Under the pieces are notes generated by a model. It was given only the letters and a program-made list of their open reading frames with translations. It made no database searches and was not told where the DNA came from. DNA of 21,841 bases, taken from NCBI GenBank assembly GCA_964455095.1, contig CAYVUV010000041.1, positions 1 through 21,841 of the forward strand, given 5' to 3'. Within the stretch, counting starts at the first letter, position 1. The number at the start of each line of letters is the position of its first letter. The translations under genes and the position numbers were made by a program. Positions 1-8,106 of this stretch are shown one piece after another. The DNA is from CAYVUV01 sp964455095 (GTDB lineage: Bacteria > Desulfobacterota > Binatia > HRBIN30 > CADEER01).

Positions 1-2
1 AC

Positions 3-812
3 GTCTATCCGATGCGCTACTCGTTCGTCGCCGATCACTACCAGTACCTGGCCAGCATCGGCCTGCTGGCGCTGGCAGCGGCCGTCTGGACGCGCGCCGC
101 GGCGCCGCTCGGGCGCGGCCGCGCCATCGTCGCCGGCATCGTGCTCGCGCTGTGCGCGCTGCTGACCTGGCGGCAGGGCCACGCCTACCGCGATCTCGAA
201 ACGCTGTGGCGCGACACGCTGGCGAAGAACCCCGGCGCGTGGATGGCGCACAACAACCTCGGGCTGCTGCTGTATCAGCGCGGCGACACCGCGGCGGCGA
301 TGGAGCATTACGCCGCGGCGCTGGTCGCCAAGCCGGACGATTCCTTCGCCCACAACAACCTCGGCAACGCCTTCGCGACGCAAGGGCGCCTGAACGAAGC
401 CGTGACCCACTTTCGCGCCGCCGTCGAGATCGATCCGCTCAACGCCGAGGCGCGCAGCAATCTCGGCAACGCGCTCGCCAGTCTGGGCCAACTCGACGAG
501 GCCGCTGCTGCATACGCAGCGGCACTGCAAGTGCGGCCACAATATGCCGACGCCCACGGCAATCTCGCCAACGTGCTCGCCGCACAGGGCCGCATCGCCG
601 ACGCGATCGCGCACTACGAGGCCGCGCTGGCGATCGATCCGGACTTCGTCGACGCGCACCGCAACTTCGGGGTGGTGCTGTCCGAGCAGGGCGATCTCGC
701 CGGCGCGATCGCGCACTTCCGCGCGGCGCTGCGCGGTGCGCCGGGCAACCCCGACCTGCAAGCGCACCTCGCGCGCGCGCTGGCGCAGCAGGCCCAGGCC
801 GGCGCGCCGTAA
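3..812 (+). CDS. TPR-tailed GT-C/TMTC-like membrane protein, 5'-truncated
   Basis: This is the C-terminal part of a polytopic membrane protein with a TPR tail; the frame is open to the window edge, so the true start is upstream. An ATG at 12 lies inside the conserved YPMRYSFVADHYQYL stretch and is probably internal. The visible part has this loop, which corresponds to the (A)xRxxYLPxxG-type motif of TMTC proteins, then two membrane segments (about 55-210). About five 34-residue TPRs follow, with repeats of the NNLG...A...P type. In eukaryotic TMTC proteins this layout is an ER O-mannosyltransferase; bacterial relatives have no assigned acceptor. The stop (TAA) lies only 5 bp from the stop of the convergent minus-strand paralogue. 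Role inferred: membrane glycosyltransferase or TPR scaffold. The family layout is clear, the function is not. Confidence 0.8.
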   Translation, partial: VYPMRYSFVADHYQYLASIGLLALAAAVWTRAAAPLGRGRAIVAGIVLALCALLTWRQGHAYRDLETLWRDTLAKNPGAWMAHNNLGLLLYQRGDTAAAMEHYAAALVAKPDDSFAHNNLGNAFATQGRLNEAVTHFRAAVEIDPLNAEARSNLGNALASLGQLDEAAAAYAAALQVRPQYADAHGNLANVLAAQGRIADAIAHYEAALAIDPDFVDAHRNFGVVLSEQGDLAGAIAHFRAALRGAPGNPDLQAHLARALAQQAQAGAP

Positions 813-817
813 CGCGA

Positions 818-2728
818 CTACTCGGCCGCGGCGCGTTGCAACGCGGCGCGGGCCGGTTCGAGGTCCGGTTGCAGCGCGAGGGCGGCGCGGTACTGCGCGA
901 TCGCCTCCGCGCGGCGGCCGTGGTCTTCCAGCGCCGCGCCGAGAGTGAGGCGGGCCAGCGGGGCGCGCGGATCGAGGCGCACGACCTCGAAATAGTGGGC
1001 CAGCGCCTCCTCCGGTCGCCCGGCCCGCTCGAGCGCGATGGCGAGGTTGGCGTGCGCGGCGGCCATGTCGGGCCGCTGGCGCAGCACTTCCTCGAGCTCG
1101 ATGATGGCGTCCGCGGTGCGGCCCTTGCCGATCAGGGCGAGGCCGAGGTTGCTGCGCGCGTTGGCGTAGTCCGGGTCCAGGGCCAGCGCCGCACGGTACT
1201 GTTCGATCGCCTCGTCTGCCTTGCCCTGCTGGCCGAGGGCGACGCCCCAGTTGAAGTGCGCCATGGCATTGCGGGGATCGAGGCGAGCCGCCTCCTGATA
1301 GTGCGCCAACGCCGCTGCCGCGTCCCCGCGCGCGGCGAGCGCCATGCCGATGTTGATCTGTGCCTTGGCATAGGTCGGCCGGATGCGCAGCGCCTCTGCG
1401 AAGTGCGCGCTGGCTTCGTCGATGGCGCCGCGGCGCATGAGCAGCGCACCGAGGTTGGTGTGGGCGACGTGGTTCTCGGCGGTGACGGCGAGGGCATGGC
1501 GGAAGAGCGCCTCGCTGTCGCGCCAGTAGTGCAGCTGCTGCCAGCTCGTCAGCCCCCACGCGAGCAGCACCGCCGCGGCCGCGACCGCGGCGGCGCGGGC
1601 GCTACCGCGCCGCGCGGCGGTGACGTCGTCGACCCACCAGGCCAGCATGATCGAGATGCCGATCAGCGGCAGGTAAGTGTAGCGGTCGGCCAGCGCCTGC
1701 TCCCCCTGCTTGATCAAGCCGATCACCGGCACCAGCGTGCCCAGATACCAACCCCAGCCGACCAGCAGATACGGCCGCCGCCGCCAATCGCGCAGCGCGA
1801 CGAGCGAGATGGCCGCCAACAGCAACGCCGCGGCGATTGGCTGCCATGCGGGCAGCGCCAGGCGCGGCGGGTAGAAGACCGCCAGCCCGGTCGGCCAGAC
1901 CGCACTGATCAGATACGCTGCGTACGACACCAGCGCGTTCGCGATGCGGAAGCCGATCGGGAAGGCGTCGGTGCCGCCGAGGGCGCCGGCGCGGCGCTGC
2001 ACGGCGAAGGTGACGGCGCTGACGGCGGCGGCGAGCAGCAGCAGCGGCATTTTCTCGATCACGAGGCGGCGTCCGCTCGCGCCAGCCGGCGCGCCGAACC
2101 GGCCGAGCGGCCAGTAGTCGAGCAGCAGCAGAACGAAGGGCAGGGTGACGAGCATCGGCTTCGCCGTCAACCCGAGCGCGAAGCTGAGCGCGACCAGCGC
2201 GTAACGGCCGACGGTGGCGCGCCGCGTGTACGCCCAGTACGCCCACAGGGTCAGCATCCAGAAGAACCCGCTCAGCACGTCCTTGCGCTCGGAGACCCAG
2301 GCGACCGATTCGACGTGCAGCGGGTGCAGCGCGAAACATGCCGCGACAAAGGCGCTCGGCCAGCGCCGCCCGGTCATGCCGGCGAGCACGCCGAACAGGA
2401 GCAGCGTGCTGGCGATGTGCAGCGCCACGTTGACCAGCAAGTGGGCGCCGGCATCGAGCCCGAACAGCGAGCAGTCGAGCTGGTGCGAGATCGTGGTCAG
2501 CGGATGCCAGGTGGCGGAGTGCACGCCGGTCAGCGCCCAGCGCAGCCCGGCGGCGCTGAGGCCCTGGCGGACGAACGGGTGCTCGGTGACGTACTCGTCG
2601 TCGTCGTAGTTGAGGAACTCGTGGCCGCGCACCTGGCCGTAGACGGCGAGCGTGGCCGCGACCAGCAGGAGGCAGATCCACCGCTGCCACCGATCCCGAC
2701 CGGCCGGCTGCTTCGGGCGAGGGGCCAC
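818..2728 (-). CDS. TMTC-like GT-C membrane protein with C-terminal TPR array
   Basis: A predicted protein of 636 residues. After a short basic N-terminus and first membrane helix (about 17-33) comes an acidic extracytoplasmic motif NYDDDEY (40-46), the position where GT-C enzymes carry catalytic Asp residues. Next are HPLHVESVAWVSERKDV (135-151), several more membrane helices, and ADRYTYLPLIG (about 350-360). Six full TPRs plus a partial one occupy about 400-636. The motif order follows eukaryotic TMTC1-4. The start is chosen as GTG at 2728, the only usual start codon in frame just before helix 1; no convincing ribosome site precedes it, so it is uncertain. The frame stays open far upstream across the divergent gene, but that part is a shadow. 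It is convergent with the truncated paralogue and divergent from the next one. A lipid-linked sugar donor is expected from GT-C enzymes, but donor and acceptor are unknown. Confidence 0.82.
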   Translation of the reverse strand: MAPRPKQPAGRDRWQRWICLLLVAATLAVYGQVRGHEFLNYDDDEYVTEHPFVRQGLSAAGLRWALTGVHSATWHPLTTISHQLDCSLFGLDAGAHLLVNVALHIASTLLLFGVLAGMTGRRWPSAFVAACFALHPLHVESVAWVSERKDVLSGFFWMLTLWAYWAYTRRATVGRYALVALSFALGLTAKPMLVTLPFVLLLLDYWPLGRFGAPAGASGRRLVIEKMPLLLLAAAVSAVTFAVQRRAGALGGTDAFPIGFRIANALVSYAAYLISAVWPTGLAVFYPPRLALPAWQPIAAALLLAAISLVALRDWRRRPYLLVGWGWYLGTLVPVIGLIKQGEQALADRYTYLPLIGISIMLAWWVDDVTAARRGSARAAAVAAAAVLLAWGLTSWQQLHYWRDSEALFRHALAVTAENHVAHTNLGALLMRRGAIDEASAHFAEALRIRPTYAKAQINIGMALAARGDAAAALAHYQEAARLDPRNAMAHFNWGVALGQQGKADEAIEQYRAALALDPDYANARSNLGLALIGKGRTADAIIELEEVLRQRPDMAAAHANLAIALERAGRPEEALAHYFEVVRLDPRAPLARLTLGAALEDHGRRAEAIAQYRAALALQPDLEPARAALQRAAAE

Positions 2729-2818
2729 GCCCGGTGCTTGTAGTGCGCGCCCGCCAACCCGGCAAGCGCGCGGCGCACTCGTTTGAACCCAGCTGGCGCG
2801 CGGGGTAGATCGCTGCGC

Positions 2819-4918
2819 ATGGGGAAAGCACGGCGCCGCAAACAGGATCGGGTCGAGCCCGCCGAAACCTCCCACGCGGCGGCCGCCGCGCGGCCGCGCC
2901 GCGCGGTGCCGCGGCCAGCGTGGCCGCTGCTCGCGCCGGCGGTGCTGCTGGTTGCGGGGCTCGCCGCATACGCCAACAGCTTTGCGATCCCCTTTTTGTT
3001 CGACGACCATTTCGAGATCATCGCCAACCCCTGGGTGCAGGAGTTTCAGCCGGCGCTCAGCTACCTGACGCGGTCGCGCGGTATTCCGACGTTCTCGCTG
3101 GCGGTCAACAACTGGTGGGGCGGGTCCGCCGTGTGGGGCTACCACCTGTTCAACCTCATCGTGCATCTGGCCAACGCGATGCTGGTCTACGCCCTGGTAT
3201 TGGGCACGCTGCGGCTGCCCTTCTTCGACGGGCGCTACAAGGCCGCGGCGCCGATCTTGAGCCTGCTGGTGGCGCTGGTCTTCGTCGTCCATCCGCTGCA
3301 GACCATGGCCGTCAGCTACATCGTGCAGCGCGCCGAGAGCATCGCCTCGTTCTTTTATTTGAGCGTGTTGGTGTTGGTCCTGAGCGCCGCCAGGGCGCGC
3401 GACGCCGAGTGGCGCCGGCTGTGGATCGGCACCGCCGTGGTCGCCGGCGTCATCGGCGTGCTGAGCAAGGAGATCGTCGCCACGGTGCCGGTGAGCGCCC
3501 TGCTGTACTACGTCTGCTTTCTGCGCCCCGGCGGCCGCACGGCGCGGCGCTGGCCGCTCTATGCCCTGCTGCTGCTGGTGCCCCTCGCCCTGGCGCTGTT
3601 CCTCTCGCGCGACTACCTGACCGCGGCCAGCGACGCCCCCGCCGGTGGGCCGCGCTCCTGGGTGTTCATCCCCAGCGCCGGGTTTCAGCTCGAAGGGGTG
3701 AGCCCGTGGCGCTATCTGATCACCCAGTTCGGCGTCGTACTGTGGTACCTGCGCCTCTACGTCCTGCCGACGCAGCAGTGCTTCGACTACGGCTGGGCCC
3801 TGCGCGACTCGTTCTGGCGCGCCGATGTGCTGCTGCCCCTGCTGGCGCTGCTGGCCCTGGCGGGTGTGGCGATCGCCAGCTTTCGCCGCTACCGGCTGGC
3901 GAGCTTCTGTCTGGGCTGGTCGTTCATTCTGCTCGCGCCCACCTCGACCATCATTCCGCTGCGCGATGCGGCGTTCGAGCACCGGATGTATCTGACCGTT
4001 GCCAGCCTGGCGTGGCTGAGCGTGGTGGGTGGGTTTGACGCGCTCGGATGGCTGGCGCGCCGGCAGGGGGCGGACGAGGGGCAGTATCGGCAGATCGGGG
4101 CGCTCGCCTTCGGTCTCTGGCTGGCGCTGTTGGGCGGGCTCACCGTGGCGCGCAACCACGTCTATCAGGATCCGCTGCGCCTCGCGGCCGATTCGGCGGC
4201 CAAGGCGCCGGGCAACTGGCGCGCGCACTACGAGCTCGGCACCACCCTGCTGGAGCGCAAGCGCACGAGCGAGGGCATGGCCTCGCTCGAAGAGGCCGTG
4301 CGCCTCGACCCGAGTCAGGGGCCACCGCGCGTGCAGCTCAGCGCGCTCTACGCCCAGGCCGGCCGCCTGGACGAGGCCGAGTCGGTCGTCACGCCGGCGA
4401 CCGAAGGCCGCGAGCAGAGCGTCGTGGCGGCCGCCTACCGCCAGCTCGGCTTCATCGCGCTGTCCAGGCGCGATGCCGAAGCGGCGCAGGCGAACTTCGA
4501 GCGCGCCATCCAGTTGATGCCCGGCTGGGTGTCGGTGCGCGAGCAGCTCGGCCGGATGTACGCCAAGCAAGCCATGTGGTTCGGCGCCGCAGGCCATTTC
4601 AACGAAGCCATCAAGCGCAAGCCGGCGCTCAAGGAACGGCTCGGGCCGATGGCCTTCGAGGCCAGCTATCGCTCCGGGATCACCTTCTACGAGCAGGGCA
4701 AGCACCGCCCGGCGATGCGGATGTTCGAGCTGGCGCTGGAGTACAAGCCGCACTATGCGCCGGCCCACCAGTACCTGGCGCTCTGCTACTCGGCGTGGGA
4801 CTTCTGGGACAAGGCCGAACAGGAGATGGAGGCCGCGGCCGCGGCGGCGCCCACCGACCAGCTCATCGCCGAGAACCTGCGCCGGGCCCGCGCGCGGGAA
4901 CCGCTGGCTGCGCCCTGA
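2819..4918 (+). CDS. TPR-tailed GT-C/TMTC-like membrane protein
   Basis: A 699-residue protein from the ATG at 2819; an in-frame ATG at 2783 would add 12 residues. I prefer 2819 because a GGGG stretch lies upstream and the protein then begins with a basic cytoplasmic tail. Helix 1 (about 36-52) leads to FLFDDHFEI, with Asp62-Asp63 in the first outside loop, the likely GT-C catalytic position. Further parallels to TMTC proteins are HPLQTMAVSYIVQRAES and the loop FEHRMYLTVASL. About eight to ten hydrophobic helices precede six TPR-like units (about 445-699), more diverged than in the two neighbouring paralogues. It is divergent from the minus-strand paralogue, with about 90 bp between starts. 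Downstream is the exported cysteine-rich protein, after a promoter-like gap, so the two are probably separate transcripts. The substrate is unknown. Confidence 0.85.
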   Translation: MGKARRRKQDRVEPAETSHAAAAARPRRAVPRPAWPLLAPAVLLVAGLAAYANSFAIPFLFDDHFEIIANPWVQEFQPALSYLTRSRGIPTFSLAVNNWWGGSAVWGYHLFNLIVHLANAMLVYALVLGTLRLPFFDGRYKAAAPILSLLVALVFVVHPLQTMAVSYIVQRAESIASFFYLSVLVLVLSAARARDAEWRRLWIGTAVVAGVIGVLSKEIVATVPVSALLYYVCFLRPGGRTARRWPLYALLLLVPLALALFLSRDYLTAASDAPAGGPRSWVFIPSAGFQLEGVSPWRYLITQFGVVLWYLRLYVLPTQQCFDYGWALRDSFWRADVLLPLLALLALAGVAIASFRRYRLASFCLGWSFILLAPTSTIIPLRDAAFEHRMYLTVASLAWLSVVGGFDALGWLARRQGADEGQYRQIGALAFGLWLALLGGLTVARNHVYQDPLRLAADSAAKAPGNWRAHYELGTTLLERKRTSEGMASLEEAVRLDPSQGPPRVQLSALYAQAGRLDEAESVVTPATEGREQSVVAAAYRQLGFIALSRRDAEAAQANFERAIQLMPGWVSVREQLGRMYAKQAMWFGAAGHFNEAIKRKPALKERLGPMAFEASYRSGITFYEQGKHRPAMRMFELALEYKPHYAPAHQYLALCYSAWDFWDKAEQEMEAAAAAAPTDQLIAENLRRARAREPLAAP

Positions 4919-4981
4919 GCGGGTGGGTGCATCGCCTGGGGTGTGATTGTTTTGGCGGTGATGTTTCTGCTGACTATTTTC

Positions 4982-5012
4982 TTGACAGAAGGCATGCGGT
5001 TCGTGGTACGAC
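4982..5012 (+). promoter_or_regulatory. Putative sigma-70-type promoter of the cysteine-rich protein gene
   Basis: A perfect TTGACA at 4982-4987 is followed after 19 bp by TACGAC (5007-5012), a poor -10 match. It lies about 80-110 bp upstream of the start at 5091, in the only non-coding stretch here. The -35 match is good; the -10 and spacing are weak, so the assignment is tentative. Confidence 0.4.
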
Positions 5013-5018
5013 GGCACT

Positions 5019-5034
5019 GGGGGGAATTCCCCCC
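5019..5034. promoter_or_regulatory. Perfect GGGGGGAATTCCCCCC palindrome in the leader
   Basis: A perfect 16-bp palindrome sits just downstream of the promoter-like hexamers and about 56 bp before the start codon. It could be an operator for a dimeric regulator, or form a short leader hairpin. The sequence shows the palindrome; its function is inferred. Confidence 0.45.
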
Positions 5035-5090
5035 CGTTTCCGTCAGTCGCGTCCGATTGCTTCACACCAGGGCGAAAAAGGGGGGGTTCC

Positions 5091-7940
5091 ATGAAGCGTA
5101 GAGCGGCCCATTGTCAACGGCGGACCAATACGGTCCTCGCCGCGCTGATGAGCGCACTGGTGCTGAGCCTGACGGCGGGAAGCGCCGCGGCGCAAATCTC
5201 CGCCGCGACGGTCAACACGTCGACCTTTGTCGGCAGCCCGGCGAATAGTGTCGACGGTTCGTCGACGTCCAGCGTCGCGATTCAGACCAACAACGGCACG
5301 ACCCTGGCGACCCGCTTCGCCATGAACGTCAATGCCGACATCGGCATCGGCGCCACGCGCGACCAGAGCGGCAACGCGTCGCATCGGATTACCTTCAACG
5401 CCACCGCCCCGGGCGGCTACCGGCTGACGGTGGGCCAGACGTTCACTGGCGACATGAACCGCTTCAGCGATCTGGTCCTGTGCGAAGGCGCGGCCAACAT
5501 CAGCGGCGTCACTGGCTCCCAGACCGGCGGCACGTTGACCACCGGCACGCTGCAGGTGGCCGATCCGGGCAACCTCTCCAACGGCGGCAGCACCACCAGC
5601 ACCCCCTTCAGCCTGGCCCAGAACGGGGCGGCGGCGCAGATCCACGCCAACAGCAACGGCGCGCCGGTCGCCCACGTGCTGACGTTCACCTGGAACGCCC
5701 AGACGCGCAGCAACTCGTGCGAGGCGGCGGTCCGCCTCGGTGAGCAGAACGGCACGACGACCGGTTGCACGGGCACCTGTGTCTACCCGGGCAGCCCGAG
5801 CCGCAACCAGCCCGACGACGGTCACTTCGTGAACATCACCTATGCTTCCCTCTGCGGCAACGGCGTCGTCGACGTCGTCGGCCCGATCAACGAGCAGTGC
5901 GACCAGGGCGGCGCGAACGGCACGGCCGGGTCGTGCTGCACCTCGAGCTGTCAGTTCCGCGGCGCTGGTCAAGAGTGCCGCGGCCTCGCCGGCGCTTGCG
6001 ACCAGGCCGAGGTCTGCACCGGAGCGAGCGGGACCTGCCCGGCCGATATCTTCCTCGGCACTGGCGTGATCTGCCGGGCGGCCTCGGCCGGTATGGACTG
6101 CGACGAGGATGAAGTGTGCGCCGGCGGCACGCCGAACTGCCCCGCCGACGGCGTGAAGCCCAATGGCACTCTCTGCCGCGCCTCGGGCGGCGTGTGTGAT
6201 CCGCAGGAAGTCTGCAACGGCTCGAGCAAGCTCTGCCCGAGCGACGGCAAGAGCACCGCCCTGTGCCGCGGCGCGGCCGGCGTCTGCGATCTGGCCGAGT
6301 TCTGCGACGGCGTGAACAACAACTGCCCGACCGACATCTTCAAAACCTCGGCGACGCCCTGCCGTCCCGGGGTGGATGTCTGCGATCAGACGGAGAACTG
6401 CCCCGGCGGCGCTCCGGACTGCCCCGCCGACGGCGTCAAGCCGAACGGCACGTCGTGCACGAGCGACGGCAATCCGTGCACGGTCGACCAGTGCGACGGC
6501 GTCGGCACGGCGTGTACGCATCCGGCCGGCAATGCGGGCGCGACCTGCCGCGCCGATACCGGCGAATGCGACGTCGCCGAGCTGTGCGACGGATCCAACT
6601 CGGCCTGTCCGGCGGATGATTTCGAGCCGTCGGGGACGGTCTGCACGGACGATGGCAACCCCTGCTCCGTCGACGAGTGCGACGGCGCCAACAACTGTAC
6701 CCATCCGGCCGGCAACGCCGGTGTGGAATGCCGTGCGGCCAGCGTGGCCGAGGACTGCGACGAAGCCGAGCTGTGCGACGGATCGAGCACCACGTGCCCG
6801 GTCGACGCCTACAAGCCCTCCGGTACCCCATGCTCGAGCGACAGCAATGTCTGCACGGTCGACGAGTGCAACGGCTTGACGTTCGCCTGCCAGCATCCGG
6901 CTGGCAACGCGGGCGTGGAATGCCGTGCGGCCAGCACCGGTCTCGACTGTGACGAGGCCGAGCAGTGTGACGGCAGCAACACAGCGTGCCCGGCCGACAG
7001 CCCGAAGACGGCTGGCTTCACGTGTCGGGCCGATGCGGGCGAATGCGACGTCGAGGAACAGTGCGACGGCATCGCCTTCACGTGTCCGGTGGATGGCTTC
7101 GAGCCGTCGGGCACGGTGTGCAGCACCGACGGCAACGTCTGTACGTTGGACGAGTGTGATGGCGCGGGTGCCTGCACGCATCCGGCCGGCAACGCGGGCG
7201 TGGAATGCCGCGCCGATGCCGGGGTGTGCGACGTCGCGGAGCAGTGCGACGGATCGAACACCGCGTGCCCGGTCGACGGCTTCGAGCTCGACGGGACGGG
7301 ATGCGACAACAGCTTGTTCTGCGACGGCGCCGATACCTGCGCTTCGGGCGTCTGTCAGAGCGCCGGTACGCCATGTGGCGGCGGCGAGACCTGTGACGAG
7401 GCCAACAACCTCTGCTTCTCCGGCGGCTGCCCGGCCAACGCGCAGATCTGCCGCGACTCGCAGAAGGCGATCGTCCTGGTCAAGGACAAGGCCGATAACA
7501 ACAAGGACAAGCTGATCTTCAAGTACATCAAGGGCGACCAGACGGACCAGACCGAGTTCGCCAATCCGCAGACTTCGGCGCCGTACGCGATCTGTCTGTA
7601 CGCCGGACCGGGGGCGGCCCTGATCGGTGGAGCCGACGTGCCGCCGAACGCCACCAAGTGGAGCCCGGTCGGGACCAAGGGCTACAAGTACAAGGATCCG
7701 GCCGGGGCCGAGGACTCGATCACCAAGGTCCTGCTCAAGGGCGGGGCGCAGGACAAGACCAAGGTCCTGGTCAAGGGCAAGGGCGCCGGTCTGCCTGACC
7801 TGACGCTGCCGATTACGGTCGGCAACCTGCCGCTGATCGTCCAGGTGCGCAACAACTCCTCCGGCCTGTGCTGGGGCGGGACGTTCAACAGCCTGATCCG
7901 CGACGGCAGCACCGGAACGCTGAAGGGCAAGACGCCGTAA
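5091..7940 (+). CDS. Secreted cysteine-rich protein with disintegrin-like and CTDC-like repeats
   Basis: A 949-residue exported protein. The ATG at 5091 follows a strong purine-rich ribosome site (GGGGGGG, 5080-5087). A Sec signal peptide (1-34) ends at AAA-Q. Residues about 35-250 are a Thr/Ser/Asn-rich, beta-looking domain. At about 254 begins CGNGVVD...EQCDQGG, matching the myxobacterial cysteine-rich repeat (TIGR02232-like). About ten modules of form CRxxxGxCDxAExCDG...CPxDxxxxxGxxC follow, close to the disintegrin region of ADAM proteins. Four GNxCTVDxCDG...CTHPAGNAG modules resembling the Dictyostelium CTDC repeat (PF00526) are interspersed. Residues about 778-949 form a separate Lys/Gly-rich domain with Cys at each end. 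The Cys pattern implies an oxidised extracellular adhesive or structural rod. It ends at a strong terminator and is probably monocistronic. Ligand unknown. Confidence 0.9.
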   Translation: MKRRAAHCQRRTNTVLAALMSALVLSLTAGSAAAQISAATVNTSTFVGSPANSVDGSSTSSVAIQTNNGTTLATRFAMNVNADIGIGATRDQSGNASHRITFNATAPGGYRLTVGQTFTGDMNRFSDLVLCEGAANISGVTGSQTGGTLTTGTLQVADPGNLSNGGSTTSTPFSLAQNGAAAQIHANSNGAPVAHVLTFTWNAQTRSNSCEAAVRLGEQNGTTTGCTGTCVYPGSPSRNQPDDGHFVNITYASLCGNGVVDVVGPINEQCDQGGANGTAGSCCTSSCQFRGAGQECRGLAGACDQAEVCTGASGTCPADIFLGTGVICRAASAGMDCDEDEVCAGGTPNCPADGVKPNGTLCRASGGVCDPQEVCNGSSKLCPSDGKSTALCRGAAGVCDLAEFCDGVNNNCPTDIFKTSATPCRPGVDVCDQTENCPGGAPDCPADGVKPNGTSCTSDGNPCTVDQCDGVGTACTHPAGNAGATCRADTGECDVAELCDGSNSACPADDFEPSGTVCTDDGNPCSVDECDGANNCTHPAGNAGVECRAASVAEDCDEAELCDGSSTTCPVDAYKPSGTPCSSDSNVCTVDECNGLTFACQHPAGNAGVECRAASTGLDCDEAEQCDGSNTACPADSPKTAGFTCRADAGECDVEEQCDGIAFTCPVDGFEPSGTVCSTDGNVCTLDECDGAGACTHPAGNAGVECRADAGVCDVAEQCDGSNTACPVDGFELDGTGCDNSLFCDGADTCASGVCQSAGTPCGGGETCDEANNLCFSGGCPANAQICRDSQKAIVLVKDKADNNKDKLIFKYIKGDQTDQTEFANPQTSAPYAICLYAGPGAALIGGADVPPNATKWSPVGTKGYKYKDPAGAEDSITKVLLKGGAQDKTKVLVKGKGAGLPDLTLPITVGNLPLIVQVRNNSSGLCWGGTFNSLIRDGSTGTLKGKTP
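5850..7420 (+). repeat. Intragenic cysteine-module repeat array
   Basis: The coding sequence holds about ten disintegrin-like modules of roughly 33-35 residues. From 6465 onward these are separated in four places by a second 28-29-residue module ending in HPAGNAG. Some copies remain nearly identical in DNA: GCGGGCGTGGAATGCCG occurs near 6908 and again near 7194, and a close variant near 6718. This indicates recent duplication or gene conversion within the array. Confidence 0.85.
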
Positions 7941-7968
7941 GCGGATCCGCTCGCGTTACCGGCTAAGC

Positions 7969-8008
7969 GCAGCGCCCCGGCACCGAAAGTGCCGGGGCGC
8001 TGCTGTTT
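7969..8008 (+). terminator. Strong intrinsic terminator after the cysteine-rich protein gene
   Basis: A perfect 15-bp GC-rich stem (7969-7983 with 7989-8003) with a CGAAA loop is followed by TGTTTT. It lies 28 bp after the TAA at 7940 and fits a Rho-independent terminator well. Confidence 0.88.
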
Positions 8009-8106
8009 TGAGCGCCTTGCTTTGCGCGGCTTCCCTCCGGCGCTTCGGTGTCGCCTTTGGCCTCGCGCCCCGCTTCGGGATAGAGGACACCTGCGAGGAG
8101 GCGCAC

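Noticed and set aside
152..2743. Very long plus-strand open frame (over 860 codons) across the two TPR genes
   Set aside because: Arg/Gln/Ala-rich without any domain; it lies antisense to a well-supported membrane protein and overlaps the truncated one out of frame. High GC explains the lack of stops.
4952..4970. Possible sigma-54 -24/-12 site (TGGC...TTTC)
   Set aside because: The required GC of the -12 element is not at the right spacing; the TTGACA just downstream is a better signal.
2729..5092. Upstream extension of the minus-strand TMTC-like protein to over 1,400 residues
   Set aside because: The added part is low-complexity Arg/Gln/His and antisense to the divergent paralogue; the real N-terminus is just before the first membrane helix.
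5043..7181. Minus-strand open frame of about 712 codons opposite the cysteine-rich protein
   Set aside because: Composition and repeats mirror the plus-strand modules; there is no ribosome site or domain.
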